The notes beneath the pieces are model-generated. The model worked only from the letters and a program-made list of their open reading frames with translations, was not told where the DNA came from and did no database searches. Positions 11,817 to 21,875 of a DNA stretch of 64,000 bases are shown here, one piece after another (within the stretch, counting starts at the first letter, position 1; each line of letters starts with the position of its first letter). Source of the DNA: Burkholderia aenigmatica (GTDB taxonomy: Bacteria; Pseudomonadota; Gammaproteobacteria; Burkholderiales; Burkholderiaceae); contig NZ_CABVQC010000023.1 of assembly GCF_902499175.1 (NCBI RefSeq), positions 1-64,000 on the forward strand, given 5' to 3'. The translations under genes were made by a program, and so were the position numbers.

Positions 11817-13205
11817 ATGGCAGTCAGCGTCTTTGACCTCTTCAAGATCGGTATCGGTCCGTCCAGTTCGCATACGGTCGGACCAATGCGCGCGGCGCTG
11901 ATGTTCGTCCAGGGCCTCGAGCGCGACGGGCAACTCGACGCCACGGCGCACGTGAAGGTCGAGCTGTACGGCTCGCTCGGTGCAACCGGCAAGGGCCACG
12001 GCACCGACCGCGGCGTGATGCTCGGCCTGCTCGGCGACGCGCCCGACACCGTCGATCCCGACACGATCGACGCGCGGCTGGAAGACGTCCGCAAATCGAA
12101 GCAGCTCGCGCTGCTCGGCACGCATCCGGTGCCGTTCGTGCTGAAGGAGAACATCGCGTTCTACCGCCAGGCGCTGCCCGAGCATCCGAACGGCATGAAG
12201 CTGCGCGCGTCCGACGCGGACGGCAACGTGCTGGTCGAGCGTACCTACCTGTCGGTCGGCGGCGGCTTCGTCGTGACCGCCGGCGCACCGAACACGAAGG
12301 TGCTGAGCGCGGCCGAGCAGATGACGCACCCGTTCCGCACCGGCAACGAGCTGCTCGCGCTGACCGAATCGACCGGCAAGTCGATCGCGCAGCTGATGTG
12401 GGAAAACGAGCGCGCGTGGCACACCGAGGAAGAGACGCGCGACGGCCTGCTGAAGATCTGGGCCGTGATGCAGTCGTGCGTGTCGCGCGGCTGCGGGATC
12501 GGCAACCCAGAGGCCGACGGCAACCTGCCCGGCCCGTTCCAGGTCAAGCGCCGCGCGCCGCAGCTGTACCGCACGCTGACGGGCAGCCCGGAGCGCGCGC
12601 TGCAGGATCCGCTGTCGATGATCGACTGGATCAACCTGTACGCGATCGCGGTCAACGAGGAAAACGCGGCCGGCGGCCGGGTCGTTACCGCGCCGACCAA
12701 CGGTGCGGCCGGCATCATCCCGGCCGTGCTGCACTACTACACGCGCTTCACACCCGGTGCGAACGAACAGGGCGTGATCGACTTCCTGCTGACGGCCGCC
12801 GCGATCGGCATTCTTTACAAGCTGAACGCGTCGATCTCGGGTGCGGAAGTCGGCTGCCAGGGCGAAGTGGGCGTCGCATGCTCGATGGCCGCCGGCGCGC
12901 TCGCGGCCGTGCTCGGCGGCACGCCGCAGCAGGTCGAGAACGCGGCCGAAATCGGGATGGAACACAACCTCGGCCTCACCTGCGACCCGGTCGGCGGGAT
13001 GGTGCAGATCCCGTGCATCGAGCGCAACGCGATGGCATCGGTGAAGGCGGTCAACGCGGCGCGCATGGCGCTGCGCGGCGACGGCTCGCACTATGTGTCG
13101 CTCGACTCTGTGATCAAGACGATGCGCGAGACGGGTGCCGACATGAAGACGAAGTACAAGGAAACGTCGCGCGGCGGGCTCGCGGTCAATATCGTCGAGT
13201 GCTGA
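11817..13205 (+). CDS. sdaA: L-serine ammonia-lyase (single-chain, iron-sulfur)
   Basis: A 462-residue L-serine deaminase that converts L-serine to pyruvate and ammonia using an oxygen-sensitive [4Fe-4S] cluster. The N-terminal domain has [16 protein letters not shown], and the C-terminal catalytic domain has the conserved Cys residues in the [21 protein letters not shown] and LTCDPVGG regions that bind the cluster. Length fits the fused SdaA/SdaB type. The gene follows glycine cleavage genes in the same direction, a frequent neighbourhood because serine and glycine interconvert, but the terminator after gcvP shows that it has its own promoter. Confidence 0.96.
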   Translation: MAVSVFDLFKIGIGPSSSHTVGPMRAALMFVQGLERDGQLDATAHVKVELYGSLGATGKGHGTDRGVMLGLLGDAPDTVDPDTIDARLEDVRKSKQLALLGTHPVPFVLKENIAFYRQALPEHPNGMKLRASDADGNVLVERTYLSVGGGFVVTAGAPNTKVLSAAEQMTHPFRTGNELLALTESTGKSIAQLMWENERAWHTEEETRDGLLKIWAVMQSCVSRGCGIGNPEADGNLPGPFQVKRRAPQLYRTLTGSPERALQDPLSMIDWINLYAIAVNEENAAGGRVVTAPTNGAAGIIPAVLHYYTRFTPGANEQGVIDFLLTAAAIGILYKLNASISGAEVGCQGEVGVACSMAAGALAAVLGGTPQQVENAAEIGMEHNLGLTCDPVGGMVQIPCIERNAMASVKAVNAARMALRGDGSHYVSLDSVIKTMRETGADMKTKYKETSRGGLAVNIVEC

Positions 13206-13215
13206 TGCCGGATCG

Positions 13216-13255
13216 GGCGGTCATGCGGGACGCTTCGACGTCTCGCATGACCGCC
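13216..13255. terminator. Long GC hairpin between sdaA and vapC (possible terminator)
   Basis: A perfect 12-bp inverted repeat (GGCGGTCATGCG at 13216-13227, CGCATGACCGCC at 13244-13255) sits 10 bases after the sdaA stop and 19 before the vapC stop, between convergent genes. There is no T-run on either side, so it may act as a 3'-end stabiliser or with Rho. Confidence 0.5.
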
Positions 13256-13274
13256 GGGCGCCTGCGGGCACGCA

Positions 13275-13676
13275 TCAATCGTTCAGCCAGTTCTCGACCC
13301 GCAATCCCGGGTAACTCGCAAAATCCCGCTCGTTGTTGGTCACCAGGACGACATCGAGCGATACCGCATGAGCGGCGATCAGTTTGTCGAGATGATCCTT
13401 CTTCCGCTCACGCGTCGCTTCCCGGACCGGGCCGTACGCTTGCGCGGCCGCCACGTCGAACGGGGCAGCGGGGATATCCTCGATCAGCGCAGCAAGATTG
13501 CGACGCTCGCGGACAGGATTCATGCACACTGCGACACCGTACTCGAGTTCGGCATAGGTAATCGCCGACATCACGACATCTCCGGTGTAGCACCGCGCAA
13601 AACGCCTCGCGACCTGCTCCGGCTGATTTTTCATCAGATAGATGCACATGTTGGTGTCGAGCATGTAACGCGGCAT
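13275..13676 (-). CDS. vapC: VapC-type PIN-domain ribonuclease toxin
   Basis: A 133-residue PIN domain. The acidic metal-binding residues are visible: Asp7 in MLDTNMCIYLM, Glu43 in AELEYG, Asp97 in HLDKLIAAHA and Asp118 in NNERDF. VapC/FitB toxins cleave tRNA or rRNA when free of antitoxin. Its ATG (13674-13676) shares a base with the antitoxin TGA stop (13676-13678), a TGATG junction that couples their translation. A GTG three bases upstream is also in frame but would lie inside that junction. Confidence 0.92.
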   Translation of the reverse strand: MPRYMLDTNMCIYLMKNQPEQVARRFARCYTGDVVMSAITYAELEYGVAVCMNPVRERRNLAALIEDIPAAPFDVAAAQAYGPVREATRERKKDHLDKLIAAHAVSLDVVLVTNNERDFASYPGLRVENWLND

Positions 13677-13912
13677 CACAAGCCCTCGCGATCAGCCTGT
13701 TCCTGATCGCCCCGCCCTTCGGCCATGAAATCCGGCCCGAATTTCGCGAACTTCTCGAGTACGCGAGTCAAAGGTCGCCGAGTAGGCCGAATACGGATTT
13801 CGTCGCCCACCCGCTCGATTTCGAGTTCCATATCGCTGCGTTCATAAGCAAGGTCCGCGGGAATCCGCACGGCCTGCGAGTTGCCGTTCCGAAATACCCT
13901 GGTGGTATGCAT
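13676..13912 (-). CDS. vapB: VapB-type antitoxin (AbrB/SpoVT swapped-hairpin)
   Basis: A 78-residue antitoxin. The N-terminal swapped-hairpin DNA-binding domain begins MHTTRVFRNGNSQAVRIP, the hallmark of VapB/VagC proteins, and the C-terminal tail (KFAKFGPDFMAEGR) would wrap the toxin. The start at 13912 is supported by GGGAG (13919-13923) six bases upstream on the minus strand. It overlaps vapC by a base and is expected to repress its own promoter, whose repeats lie just upstream. Confidence 0.92.
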   Translation of the reverse strand: MHTTRVFRNGNSQAVRIPADLAYERSDMELEIERVGDEIRIRPTRRPLTRVLEKFAKFGPDFMAEGRGDQEQADREGL

Positions 13913-13929
13913 GTCGATCTCCCGCATCC

Positions 13930-13991
13930 GGATGTACGTTGGATGTACATTATATCGCGCAGCCGGCGATGTAAATCCATGTGTGTACATG
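13930..13991 (-). promoter_or_regulatory. vapBC promoter with repeated operator half-sites
   Basis: On the minus strand TTTACA (13970-13975) and a perfect TATAAT (13949-13954) are spaced by 15 bases. Just downstream, over the expected start of transcription, GTACATCC occurs twice (13941-13948 and 13930-13937, 11-bp period). A third GTACAT-like copy lies upstream (13985-13990). Phased half-sites over the start site are what a VapB autorepressor would use. Confidence 0.65.
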
Positions 13992-14279
13992 GCGCACCGC
14001 CCGCGTATCGATTCGAACGCGAACGCCGTCATGCCGATCTTTCCGTTCCGAACTCCACCCTGTCTACACGCGGGTGAGCGGGCCGGTGATTCGGCTCGAC
14101 ACCCATAGCGCTCACTTCTCACCGTCGGGCTCGCACGTACAAGCCGGCCGTTCGGCCAGCCGAAGTCCCGGCGCGCGCCCGAATCCCCCGGCGTTCCGAC
14201 ACTATTCAGCGGCCGGTGCGCCGGTGCCCCGCCAACGGGCGTAAGCTGTACGTCCCGCTACCCAGGGAGACGGCAACCC
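13992..14279. other. Intergenic region ahead of the ThDP-enzyme gene
   Basis: Together with the vap promoter, about 370 bases separate vapB from the next gene. This part is less biased in base use than the coding DNA around it. Apart from a GGGAGA Shine-Dalgarno near 14265 I see no RNA gene, repeat or coding sequence. Confidence 0.5.
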
Positions 14280-15983
14280 ATGTCGCATTCCAAGGATCTC
14301 GAGCAGCCCGCCACCACCGGCGCGCGACTGCTCGTCGATGCGTTGCTCGCCAATCACGTCGAACGCGTGTTCTGCGTGCCGGGCGAGAGTTTCCTCGCCG
14401 TACTCGATGCGCTGGCGGACGACACCGCGCGCATCCAGACGGTCGTCTGCCGCCACGAGGCGGCCGCCGCGAACATGGCCGAGGCCGTCGGCAAGCTGAC
14501 CGGCCGCCCCGGCATCGCGTTCGTCACGCGCGGGCCCGGCGCGACCCATGCGTCGATCGGCGTACACACCGCGTTCCAGGATTCGACGCCGATGATCCTG
14601 TTCGTCGGCCAGTGCGCGCGCGAGCACCTCGACCGCGAAGCCTTCCAGGAAATCGACTACCGGCGGATGTTCGGCCAGATGGCGAAATGGGTCGCGCAGA
14701 TCGACGATCCGCGCCGCATTCCCGAATACCTGAGCCATGCGTTCCACGTCGCGACGTCCGGCCGCCCCGGCCCGGTCGTGCTCGCGCTGCCGGAAGACGT
14801 GCTGTCCGAAGCATGCGCGCCGCAACCCGTCGTGCCGGCCGCGAAACGCGTCGCGGCCGCGCCGTCGGCCGCGCAGCTCGACGAGCTGCGCGAACGGCTC
14901 GCGCGCGCCGAACGGCCGTTCGCGATCGTCGGCGGCAGCGGCTGGACGCCCGACGCGTGCGCGAATCTGCGCACCTTTGTCGAGCGCTGGCAGTTGCCGG
15001 TCGCCTGTGCGTTCCGCTATCAGGACACGATCGACAACGCGCACCCGAACTACGCGGGCGACGTCGGGCTCGGGATCAACCCCGCGCTCGCGAAGCGCAT
15101 CCGCGACGCCGACCTGCTGCTCGTGATCGGGCCGCGCCTCGGCGAAGCGACGACCGCCGGCTACACGCTGCTCGACATCCCGAAGACCCGCCAGACGCTG
15201 ATCCACGTGCACCAGGGCGCGGACGAGCTCGGCCGCGTGTATGCGGCCGACCTGCCGATCGTGTCCGGGATGCCCGAGATCGCCGCACCGCTCGCCGCAC
15301 TCGAGCCGCCCGAGCACCCCGCCTGGGCCGGCACGGCCGCCGACGCGCACCGCGCGTATCGCGAATGGCATGCGCCGCTGCCGATGCCCGGCGACGTCCA
15401 GCTCGGCGACGTGATGGTGCAGTTGCGCGAGCGCCTGCCGCACGACGCGATCCTCACCAACGGCGCCGGCAACTATGCGATCTGGCTGCATCGCCACTTC
15501 GCGTACCGGCACTTCCGCTCGCAGCTCGCGCCGACCAGTGGCGCGATGGGCTACGGCGTGCCGGCCGCGCTCGCCGCGAAGTCGCTGTACCCGTCGCGCG
15601 CCGTCGTCGCGCTCGCGGGCGACGGCTGCTTCATGATGGCCGGCAACGAACTCGCGACCGCAATGCAGTACGGGCTGAACATCGTCGTGATCGTCGTCAA
15701 CAACGGTCATTTCGGTACGATCCGCATGCATCAGGAACGCAACTACCCGGGGCGCGTGCACGGAACGGGGCTCACGAATCCCGATTTCGCCGCGTATGCG
15801 CGCGCGTTCGGCGCACATGGCGAAACCGTCGAGCGCACCGCCGAGTTCGCGCCCGCGCTCGAACGCGCGCTGACCTGCGGGCTACCCGCGCTGATCGAGA
15901 TCCGCATCCCACAGGACGCCAGCACACCGGCCGCGACACTCGAGCAGATCCGCGAACAGGGGCGCCGCGCGCGCGGCGGATGA
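14280..15983 (+). CDS. Thiamine-diphosphate-dependent enzyme, acetolactate-synthase-like
   Basis: A 567-residue ThDP enzyme with the three-domain decarboxylase fold. The N-terminal Pyr domain has the catalytic Glu in VCRHEAAAANMAE and FVTRGPGATHASIGV. The middle domain follows from about residue 200. The C-terminal PP domain has the ThDP motif GDGCFMMAGNELATAMQYGLN...NN. The closest known enzymes are acetolactate synthase large subunits, but no small subunit is nearby and the family also includes glyoxylate carboligase, benzoylformate decarboxylase and sulfoacetaldehyde acetyltransferase. The stop overlaps the start of the glycosyltransferase-like gene (ATGA), so the two are made together; the true substrate is unknown. 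Confidence 0.85.
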   Translation: MSHSKDLEQPATTGARLLVDALLANHVERVFCVPGESFLAVLDALADDTARIQTVVCRHEAAAANMAEAVGKLTGRPGIAFVTRGPGATHASIGVHTAFQDSTPMILFVGQCAREHLDREAFQEIDYRRMFGQMAKWVAQIDDPRRIPEYLSHAFHVATSGRPGPVVLALPEDVLSEACAPQPVVPAAKRVAAAPSAAQLDELRERLARAERPFAIVGGSGWTPDACANLRTFVERWQLPVACAFRYQDTIDNAHPNYAGDVGLGINPALAKRIRDADLLLVIGPRLGEATTAGYTLLDIPKTRQTLIHVHQGADELGRVYAADLPIVSGMPEIAAPLAALEPPEHPAWAGTAADAHRAYREWHAPLPMPGDVQLGDVMVQLRERLPHDAILTNGAGNYAIWLHRHFAYRHFRSQLAPTSGAMGYGVPAALAAKSLYPSRAVVALAGDGCFMMAGNELATAMQYGLNIVVIVVNNGHFGTIRMHQERNYPGRVHGTGLTNPDFAAYARAFGAHGETVERTAEFAPALERALTCGLPALIEIRIPQDASTPAATLEQIREQGRRARGG

Positions 15984-17077
15984 CGGTGGACACCCACACC
16001 GCGCCGCCCGCCGTCGCGCTGTCGCACGACGACGCGCTCACGCTCCCCGGCACGCTGCTCGCACCGGACGGCACGCTCGTCGCGCCTTACGACCTCGAGC
16101 ACGGCGGTGTGCGTGCCGCCGGCCACGTGCCGGCCGCGCCCGCGCGCGGCCTGCTGCACGCCGCGCACCGGCCGTTCCGGCTCGACTATGACCGCGCACG
16201 GCACGTGCACGTGATCAACGGGATGGGCGTCACGCTCGGCGATTCGGTGATCGGGCTCACCGCCCTCGCCGCGCTGCGCGCCGCGCACCCGGGCCTGCGC
16301 TTCACGCTGTACCGGCCGGCCCGCGCACCGCGCTATGTCGAGGCGCTGTATGCCCTCGCGGCCGACCTCGTCGCGCCGTCGCGCACGCTGCCGTACCCCG
16401 CCGACGCGCTGCCTGCGGACGCGCCGTGCATCGACGTCGGCAATCACCTGTACTGGCCCGCGTTCGCGCGGCTGCCAATGATCGATTTCTTCCTCGACGC
16501 GCTCGGCGTGGAACCCGCGTCGGTGCCGACATCAACCAAGCGCAACCGCTGGCTCGCGCGGCTGCCGCTGCCTGCGTTGCCTGCGCAATGGCGGCGTCCG
16601 TACGTGCTGTTCTGCCCGACCGCGAGCACCGCGTTGCGCAGCGTGCCGCCGGCGCTGCAGGCAACGTTCGTCGAGCAGCTCGCGCAGCGCTACGGATTGC
16701 CGGTGGCCGGGTTCGGGCCGGTTGCGCATCCCGCGTATCTCGACGTGAGCGCCGATGCGGCCGGCGATACGGCCCGCTTCATGGCATGGGTCAAGGGCGC
16801 CAGCCTGCTGTTCGCGTCCGACACGGCCGCGCTGCATCTCGCCGACGGTTTCGACGTGCCGACGCTCGCGTGCTTCACGACGATCGCGCCGGCGCTGCGC
16901 GTGCGCGACTATCCGCATTGCGTGCCGGTCGCGCTCGACGTGCCCGCCGAATTGCGCGGGCTGCATCGCAGCGAGCGGCCGGCCGATCTCGCGGCGGTCG
17001 AGGCCGCTTACCGGGCGATCGACTGGGATGGGCTAGCGTGGCCCGCACCGCGCGAGGCGGCGGCTACGGCCGAATAG
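15980..17077 (+). CDS. GT9-like glycosyltransferase (ADP-heptose transferase family)
   Basis: A 365-residue protein in the style of family 9 glycosyltransferases. After a variable ~65-residue N-terminus come [21 protein letters not shown] (a loop like the acceptor-side glycine loop of WaaC/WaaF) and, near the end, [33 protein letters not shown], the nucleotide-sugar-side motif with its conserved SDTA.H.A pattern. Known relatives add heptose to lipopolysaccharide core or to autotransporter proteins. The ATG lies within ATGA, shared with the preceding ThDP-enzyme stop. No signal peptide is seen, so it probably works on the cytosolic face of the inner membrane. Confidence 0.7.
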   Translation: MTVDTHTAPPAVALSHDDALTLPGTLLAPDGTLVAPYDLEHGGVRAAGHVPAAPARGLLHAAHRPFRLDYDRARHVHVINGMGVTLGDSVIGLTALAALRAAHPGLRFTLYRPARAPRYVEALYALAADLVAPSRTLPYPADALPADAPCIDVGNHLYWPAFARLPMIDFFLDALGVEPASVPTSTKRNRWLARLPLPALPAQWRRPYVLFCPTASTALRSVPPALQATFVEQLAQRYGLPVAGFGPVAHPAYLDVSADAAGDTARFMAWVKGASLLFASDTAALHLADGFDVPTLACFTTIAPALRVRDYPHCVPVALDVPAELRGLHRSERPADLAAVEAAYRAIDWDGLAWPAPREAAATAE

Positions 17078-17138
17078 GGAAACAGGGTGCGGCGGGCAAT
17101 TGCGAGGCCGAAAGCGTAGCTATATGTACGTGCAGCCG

Positions 17139-17354
<216 letters not shown>

Positions 17355-17398
17355 GAGTCGGCGTCGAAGCCAGAACCGCGTCGACTACCACCCCGCAC

Positions 17399-18433
17399 TC
17401 ACCCCACCGCCACCATCACCGCGCGATCGCGCAGCGTCTCCGACGGCCGCTTGCCGAACAGCCGCCGGTAATCGGTCGCGAACTGGCTGAGATGCCAGAA
17501 GCCCCACGCCTCCGCCACGTCCTGCACCGAACCGGCCGAGCGGCCGCACAGATCGCGCCGCGCGCCGTTCAGCCGCAGCGTGCGCAGGTAGGTCGCGGGC
17601 GCCATGCCGAGCACGTCCTGGAAGCAGTACTGCAACGTGCGCCGGCTCACGAGCAACTGCTCGCACAGCTCGGGCACGCCGACCGGGCGCGTGCGGTGCG
17701 CGAGCACGTAGTCGCGCGCCTGTTCGACGATCCAGCGGCGCATCGACGGCGCACGGCCGGCGTCGTCGGCGGCCGGTTGCGCGCACGCGTCGAACAGCGC
17801 GGCCAGCACCTCGGCCTGCAGGTCGTCGCGCTGTGCATCGGCGAGCGGGCCGGCCATTGCCGCCGCCCCGTCGAGCCGGCGGCCGAGCAGCGCGCACAGG
17901 CGTGCGAGCCGCGCATCGCCGACCTGCATCACGCGCTGCGTGAACAGCCGTTCGTCGAGCGCGTGGCGCTCGACCTCCTCCGCATAGCGGCGCAGCACGT
18001 CGCCGCGCACGACCACGCCGTAGATCGAGAACTGCGCGGGCGTCACCAGCTCGAACTCGACATTGCCGGGCCGGAACGCGAGCGCGCCGGGCCCGATGCG
18101 GCACGCATCGACGCGCGCGGTGCCGTCGCACACGAGCGGGATGCCGAACCAGTACGCATCGCCGCGCACCTCGCACGCCTGGCGCAGCAGGTGGCTCGTC
18201 GATTCGCGAAACAGCTTCATCGTGTCGAGCGGCAGCTCGGTCAGCGTGCCGACGAAGCGGCCGGCCGCGAGCTGGTCGTAGGTCTGCCGCCAGCCGATCA
18301 GGTTGCGCGCCTGCTCGTCGGCGTCATGCGCGACGCTGACGACCGCCTGCCCGGCCAGCGCATCGTCGCCCTGCGCGTTGCGCCGCGTGTCTTCTGCCGT
18401 CGGTTCTTCGCTGCACGCCACGTGTTGGTCCAT
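17399..18433 (-). CDS. AraC-family regulator, EutR-like
   Basis: A 344-residue regulator with a ~220-residue N-terminal sensing region and a C-terminal pair of helix-turn-helix motifs ([19 protein letters not shown] and [30 protein letters not shown]). The QYCFQ...PATYLR..RLN pattern resembles EutR, the activator of ethanolamine genes that senses ethanolamine with cobalamin. The start at 18433 has GGAGGA (18438-18443) upstream; the frame continues further but without family-like sequence. It lies near an aldehyde dehydrogenase and 6 kb from eutBC, so ethanolamine control is a reasonable inference. Confidence 0.85.
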   Translation of the reverse strand: MDQHVACSEEPTAEDTRRNAQGDDALAGQAVVSVAHDADEQARNLIGWRQTYDQLAAGRFVGTLTELPLDTMKLFRESTSHLLRQACEVRGDAYWFGIPLVCDGTARVDACRIGPGALAFRPGNVEFELVTPAQFSIYGVVVRGDVLRRYAEEVERHALDERLFTQRVMQVGDARLARLCALLGRRLDGAAAMAGPLADAQRDDLQAEVLAALFDACAQPAADDAGRAPSMRRWIVEQARDYVLAHRTRPVGVPELCEQLLVSRRTLQYCFQDVLGMAPATYLRTLRLNGARRDLCGRSAGSVQDVAEAWGFWHLSQFATDYRRLFGKRPSETLRDRAVMVAVG

Positions 18434-18649
18434 CGTGTCCTCCTTCACCTGCCTGGAACCGCGCCTGTCACGCAAGTCCCGTGCCGAACCGTGCACGACC
18501 CGCGCAAAGCCCGTGATTCGACGCTGCACGGCACGGGCGCGCCATGCGGGCATGCCCGAGCGCCTTGTCGCACGCACCCCGCCGGTGCGGCACGCGCCGC
18601 GCCGGCGCATCCGGTACGCGTCGCCCGCCCGGCAATGCGCGGCGGCCGG

Positions 18650-19204
18650 CTAGCCACCGTTCGCGGGCCGCAACCGCACGACCCGCGTGCCGCAATTGCC
18701 GTATGCCTGCGTCACCGCCAGCTCGACGATCGTGCTGTCGGCCGACCACGGCGCCGCGTCCGCCTCGGACAGATCCATGCGCAGCGTCGCGCGCCCGTTG
18801 ATCCGGTAGCGGATGCCGCGCAGGAAATCGACGAACAGCAGCCCGACGCCGCTGCCGTCACACTGCGCCGCATCGATCCGGCCGCCAGCGCCCGCGTCGT
18901 ACACCGGCAGCGCGAAGCGCAGCGTCTTCGTGTCGATCACGCGCACGACCGGCAACAGGTCGCCGTTCGCGTCGCGCCGGCTCTGCACGATGTCGCAGGT
19001 CACGCCAGCCTGCCCGCCGCACGCGGTGCCGGCGAACATGAACGGCTGCGTCTCGATGAACTGCCGCACGCCGATGCTCAGCCGCGTCGTCACGACATCG
19101 CTCATCCGCTCGGCTTCGTCGGCAACGCCGAAGCGGCGATGCGCGTCGAGTTCGCCCGCGTGGAACACGGGATGGCGCGGACAGGATCGGGGCGGTTCTG
19201 ACAT
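18650..19204 (-). CDS. Pyridoxamine-5'-phosphate-oxidase-like split-barrel protein (longer paralogue)
   Basis: A 184-residue protein of the flavin-binding split-barrel superfamily, substrate unknown. The core reads FIETQPFMFAGTA, SRRDANGDLLPVVRVIDTKTL and GLLFVDFLRGIRYRINGRATL, where family members bind FMN or a related cofactor. It has an N-terminal extension of about 45 residues and two extra Cys (CGGQAGVTC). Its core is clearly related to the 142-residue protein on the other side of the aldehyde dehydrogenase (21348-21776). The start at 19204 lacks an evident Shine-Dalgarno, so an internal ATG (MSDVVTTRLS) is possible. Confidence 0.65.
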   Translation of the reverse strand: MSEPPRSCPRHPVFHAGELDAHRRFGVADEAERMSDVVTTRLSIGVRQFIETQPFMFAGTACGGQAGVTCDIVQSRRDANGDLLPVVRVIDTKTLRFALPVYDAGAGGRIDAAQCDGSGVGLLFVDFLRGIRYRINGRATLRMDLSEADAAPWSADSTIVELAVTQAYGNCGTRVVRLRPANGG

Positions 19205-19500
19205 GGGTTTTGCGTCCGTCGCGCCGGCTCAAGCTGCCGCTGCAAACGGACGGTAATCGGTATCGTTTCCGGCGAAAGTCGTGGCGATGCGCAGCCGATG
19301 CCGGGTTGCGAGTGCGAATGGGCGGAAGCGGCGAACCGCCGGATCACCGGTCGGCCGCGCGGCACGCATCCGCGCACCACCGTCACCCGGCGCGACACGC
19401 GTTCGACGACTCTCCGGTATCCGAAACTTCGCCGCTCGAGGCGGCGCCCCGACCGGCCGACACATCCCACCGTCGACCGGCCAGGACGCCCACGCGCGGA

Positions 19501-21027
<1,527 letters not shown>

Positions 21028-21092
21028 ACATGTCTCCTGTTCATCGTGCTTGTGTGAGTACAGCGCCGATTGGATTGCGCTACCCCCGTTTA

Positions 21093-21108
21093 CGCAACAT
21101 GCGTGCCA
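21093..21108 (-). promoter_or_regulatory. Sigma-54 (RpoN) promoter of the aldehyde dehydrogenase
   Basis: The minus strand reads TGGCACGCATGTTGCG, which fits TGGCACG-N4-TTGC exactly, with GG and GC separated by 10 bases. Transcription would start near 21083, leaving a ~55-base leader. A sigma-54 promoter needs an enhancer-binding activator; none is encoded in the window. Confidence 0.9.
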
Positions 21109-21246
21109 AACAGGAGGAAAGCGCCACGACCACGGCCGGCCCGCGTGCGCACCGTGCCGTGTTCACCGATGCAGCACGTCGGGTGTGTCGATTCTGAACA
21201 GCGTGGCTGCGCAGTGGCCGGGCCGATGTTCGAAATTTCCACAGTG

Positions 21247-21262
21247 CGCAGGCGCGCCTGCG
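21247..21262. promoter_or_regulatory. 16-bp perfect palindrome, possible upstream activator site
   Basis: CGCAGGCGCGCCTGCG is fully self-complementary and lies about 165 bases upstream of the predicted dehydrogenase start site, in the range where enhancer-binding proteins act on sigma-54 promoters. High G+C makes chance palindromes commoner, so the role is a guess. The rest of the 320-base divergent gap (21028-21347) shows nothing else clear. Confidence 0.35.
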
Positions 21263-21347
21263 TGCCGATGCCGGCCGCGACGCGTGGCATGTCGCTTGCG
21301 TGCGCATCGCGCATTCCCACGCAACGGCGTGTGCGCCGACCGACACC

Positions 21348-21776
21348 ATGAACGACTGCGGCCCCCTGACCGACGACGCGATCGCGTTCATCCGCGAGCA
21401 GGCGTTCCTGATCGTCGCGACCGCCGACGCGGCCGGCAACAGCGACTGCTCGTACCGCGGCCGCCAGCCACGCGCGGATGGTTCGTTCGAACCGCTCGTC
21501 GACCTGCCCGACCGCCGCACGCTCGTGCTGCCCGACTTCGCCGGCAACAACCTGTTCAACACGATCGGCAACCTGCTCGTGAATCCGGCCATCGCGCTGC
21601 TGTTCGTCGACTTCGTGCGCCAGACGACCTGGCTCGTGCAGGGCCGCGCGACGATCGACGAGGCGGCGGGAAGCCGCGCGCATCTGTGGCCGGATGCGCG
21701 ACGCTATGTGGTGGTTGAAGTGGAACAGGCGCAGGTACGGGCGGATGCAGCGCTGCCGCCGCTGGTGCTGGCGTGA
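21348..21776 (+). CDS. Pyridoxamine-5'-phosphate-oxidase-like split-barrel protein (shorter paralogue)
   Basis: A 142-residue single split-barrel domain: FIREQAFLIVATADAAGNSDCSYRG, VLPDFAGNNLFNTIGNLLVNPAIALLFVDF and TTWLVQGRATIDE are typical of the FMN-binding PNPOx-like superfamily. The start ATG at 21348 gives the compact family N-terminus (TDDAIAFIREQ). It is transcribed divergently from the sigma-54 aldehyde dehydrogenase, and its closest visible relative is the 184-residue protein on the other flank. The true substrate and cofactor are unknown. Confidence 0.75.
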   Translation: MNDCGPLTDDAIAFIREQAFLIVATADAAGNSDCSYRGRQPRADGSFEPLVDLPDRRTLVLPDFAGNNLFNTIGNLLVNPAIALLFVDFVRQTTWLVQGRATIDEAAGSRAHLWPDARRYVVVEVEQAQVRADAALPPLVLA

Positions 21777-21875
21777 TCCGCGTGGCGGATCGTCGGCGTG
21801 CGAATCCGGCGATGACGTAATAGGAAGGCGCCCCGGCCGCCGTGGCCGAGGCACCCGCGCGCGACGACGGGACAC

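Noticed and set aside
14280..15983. Acetolactate synthase large subunit as a firm call (ilvB/ilvI)
   Set aside because: No small subunit is nearby, the partner gene is a glycosyltransferase, and other ThDP families share the same motifs. The name is left general.
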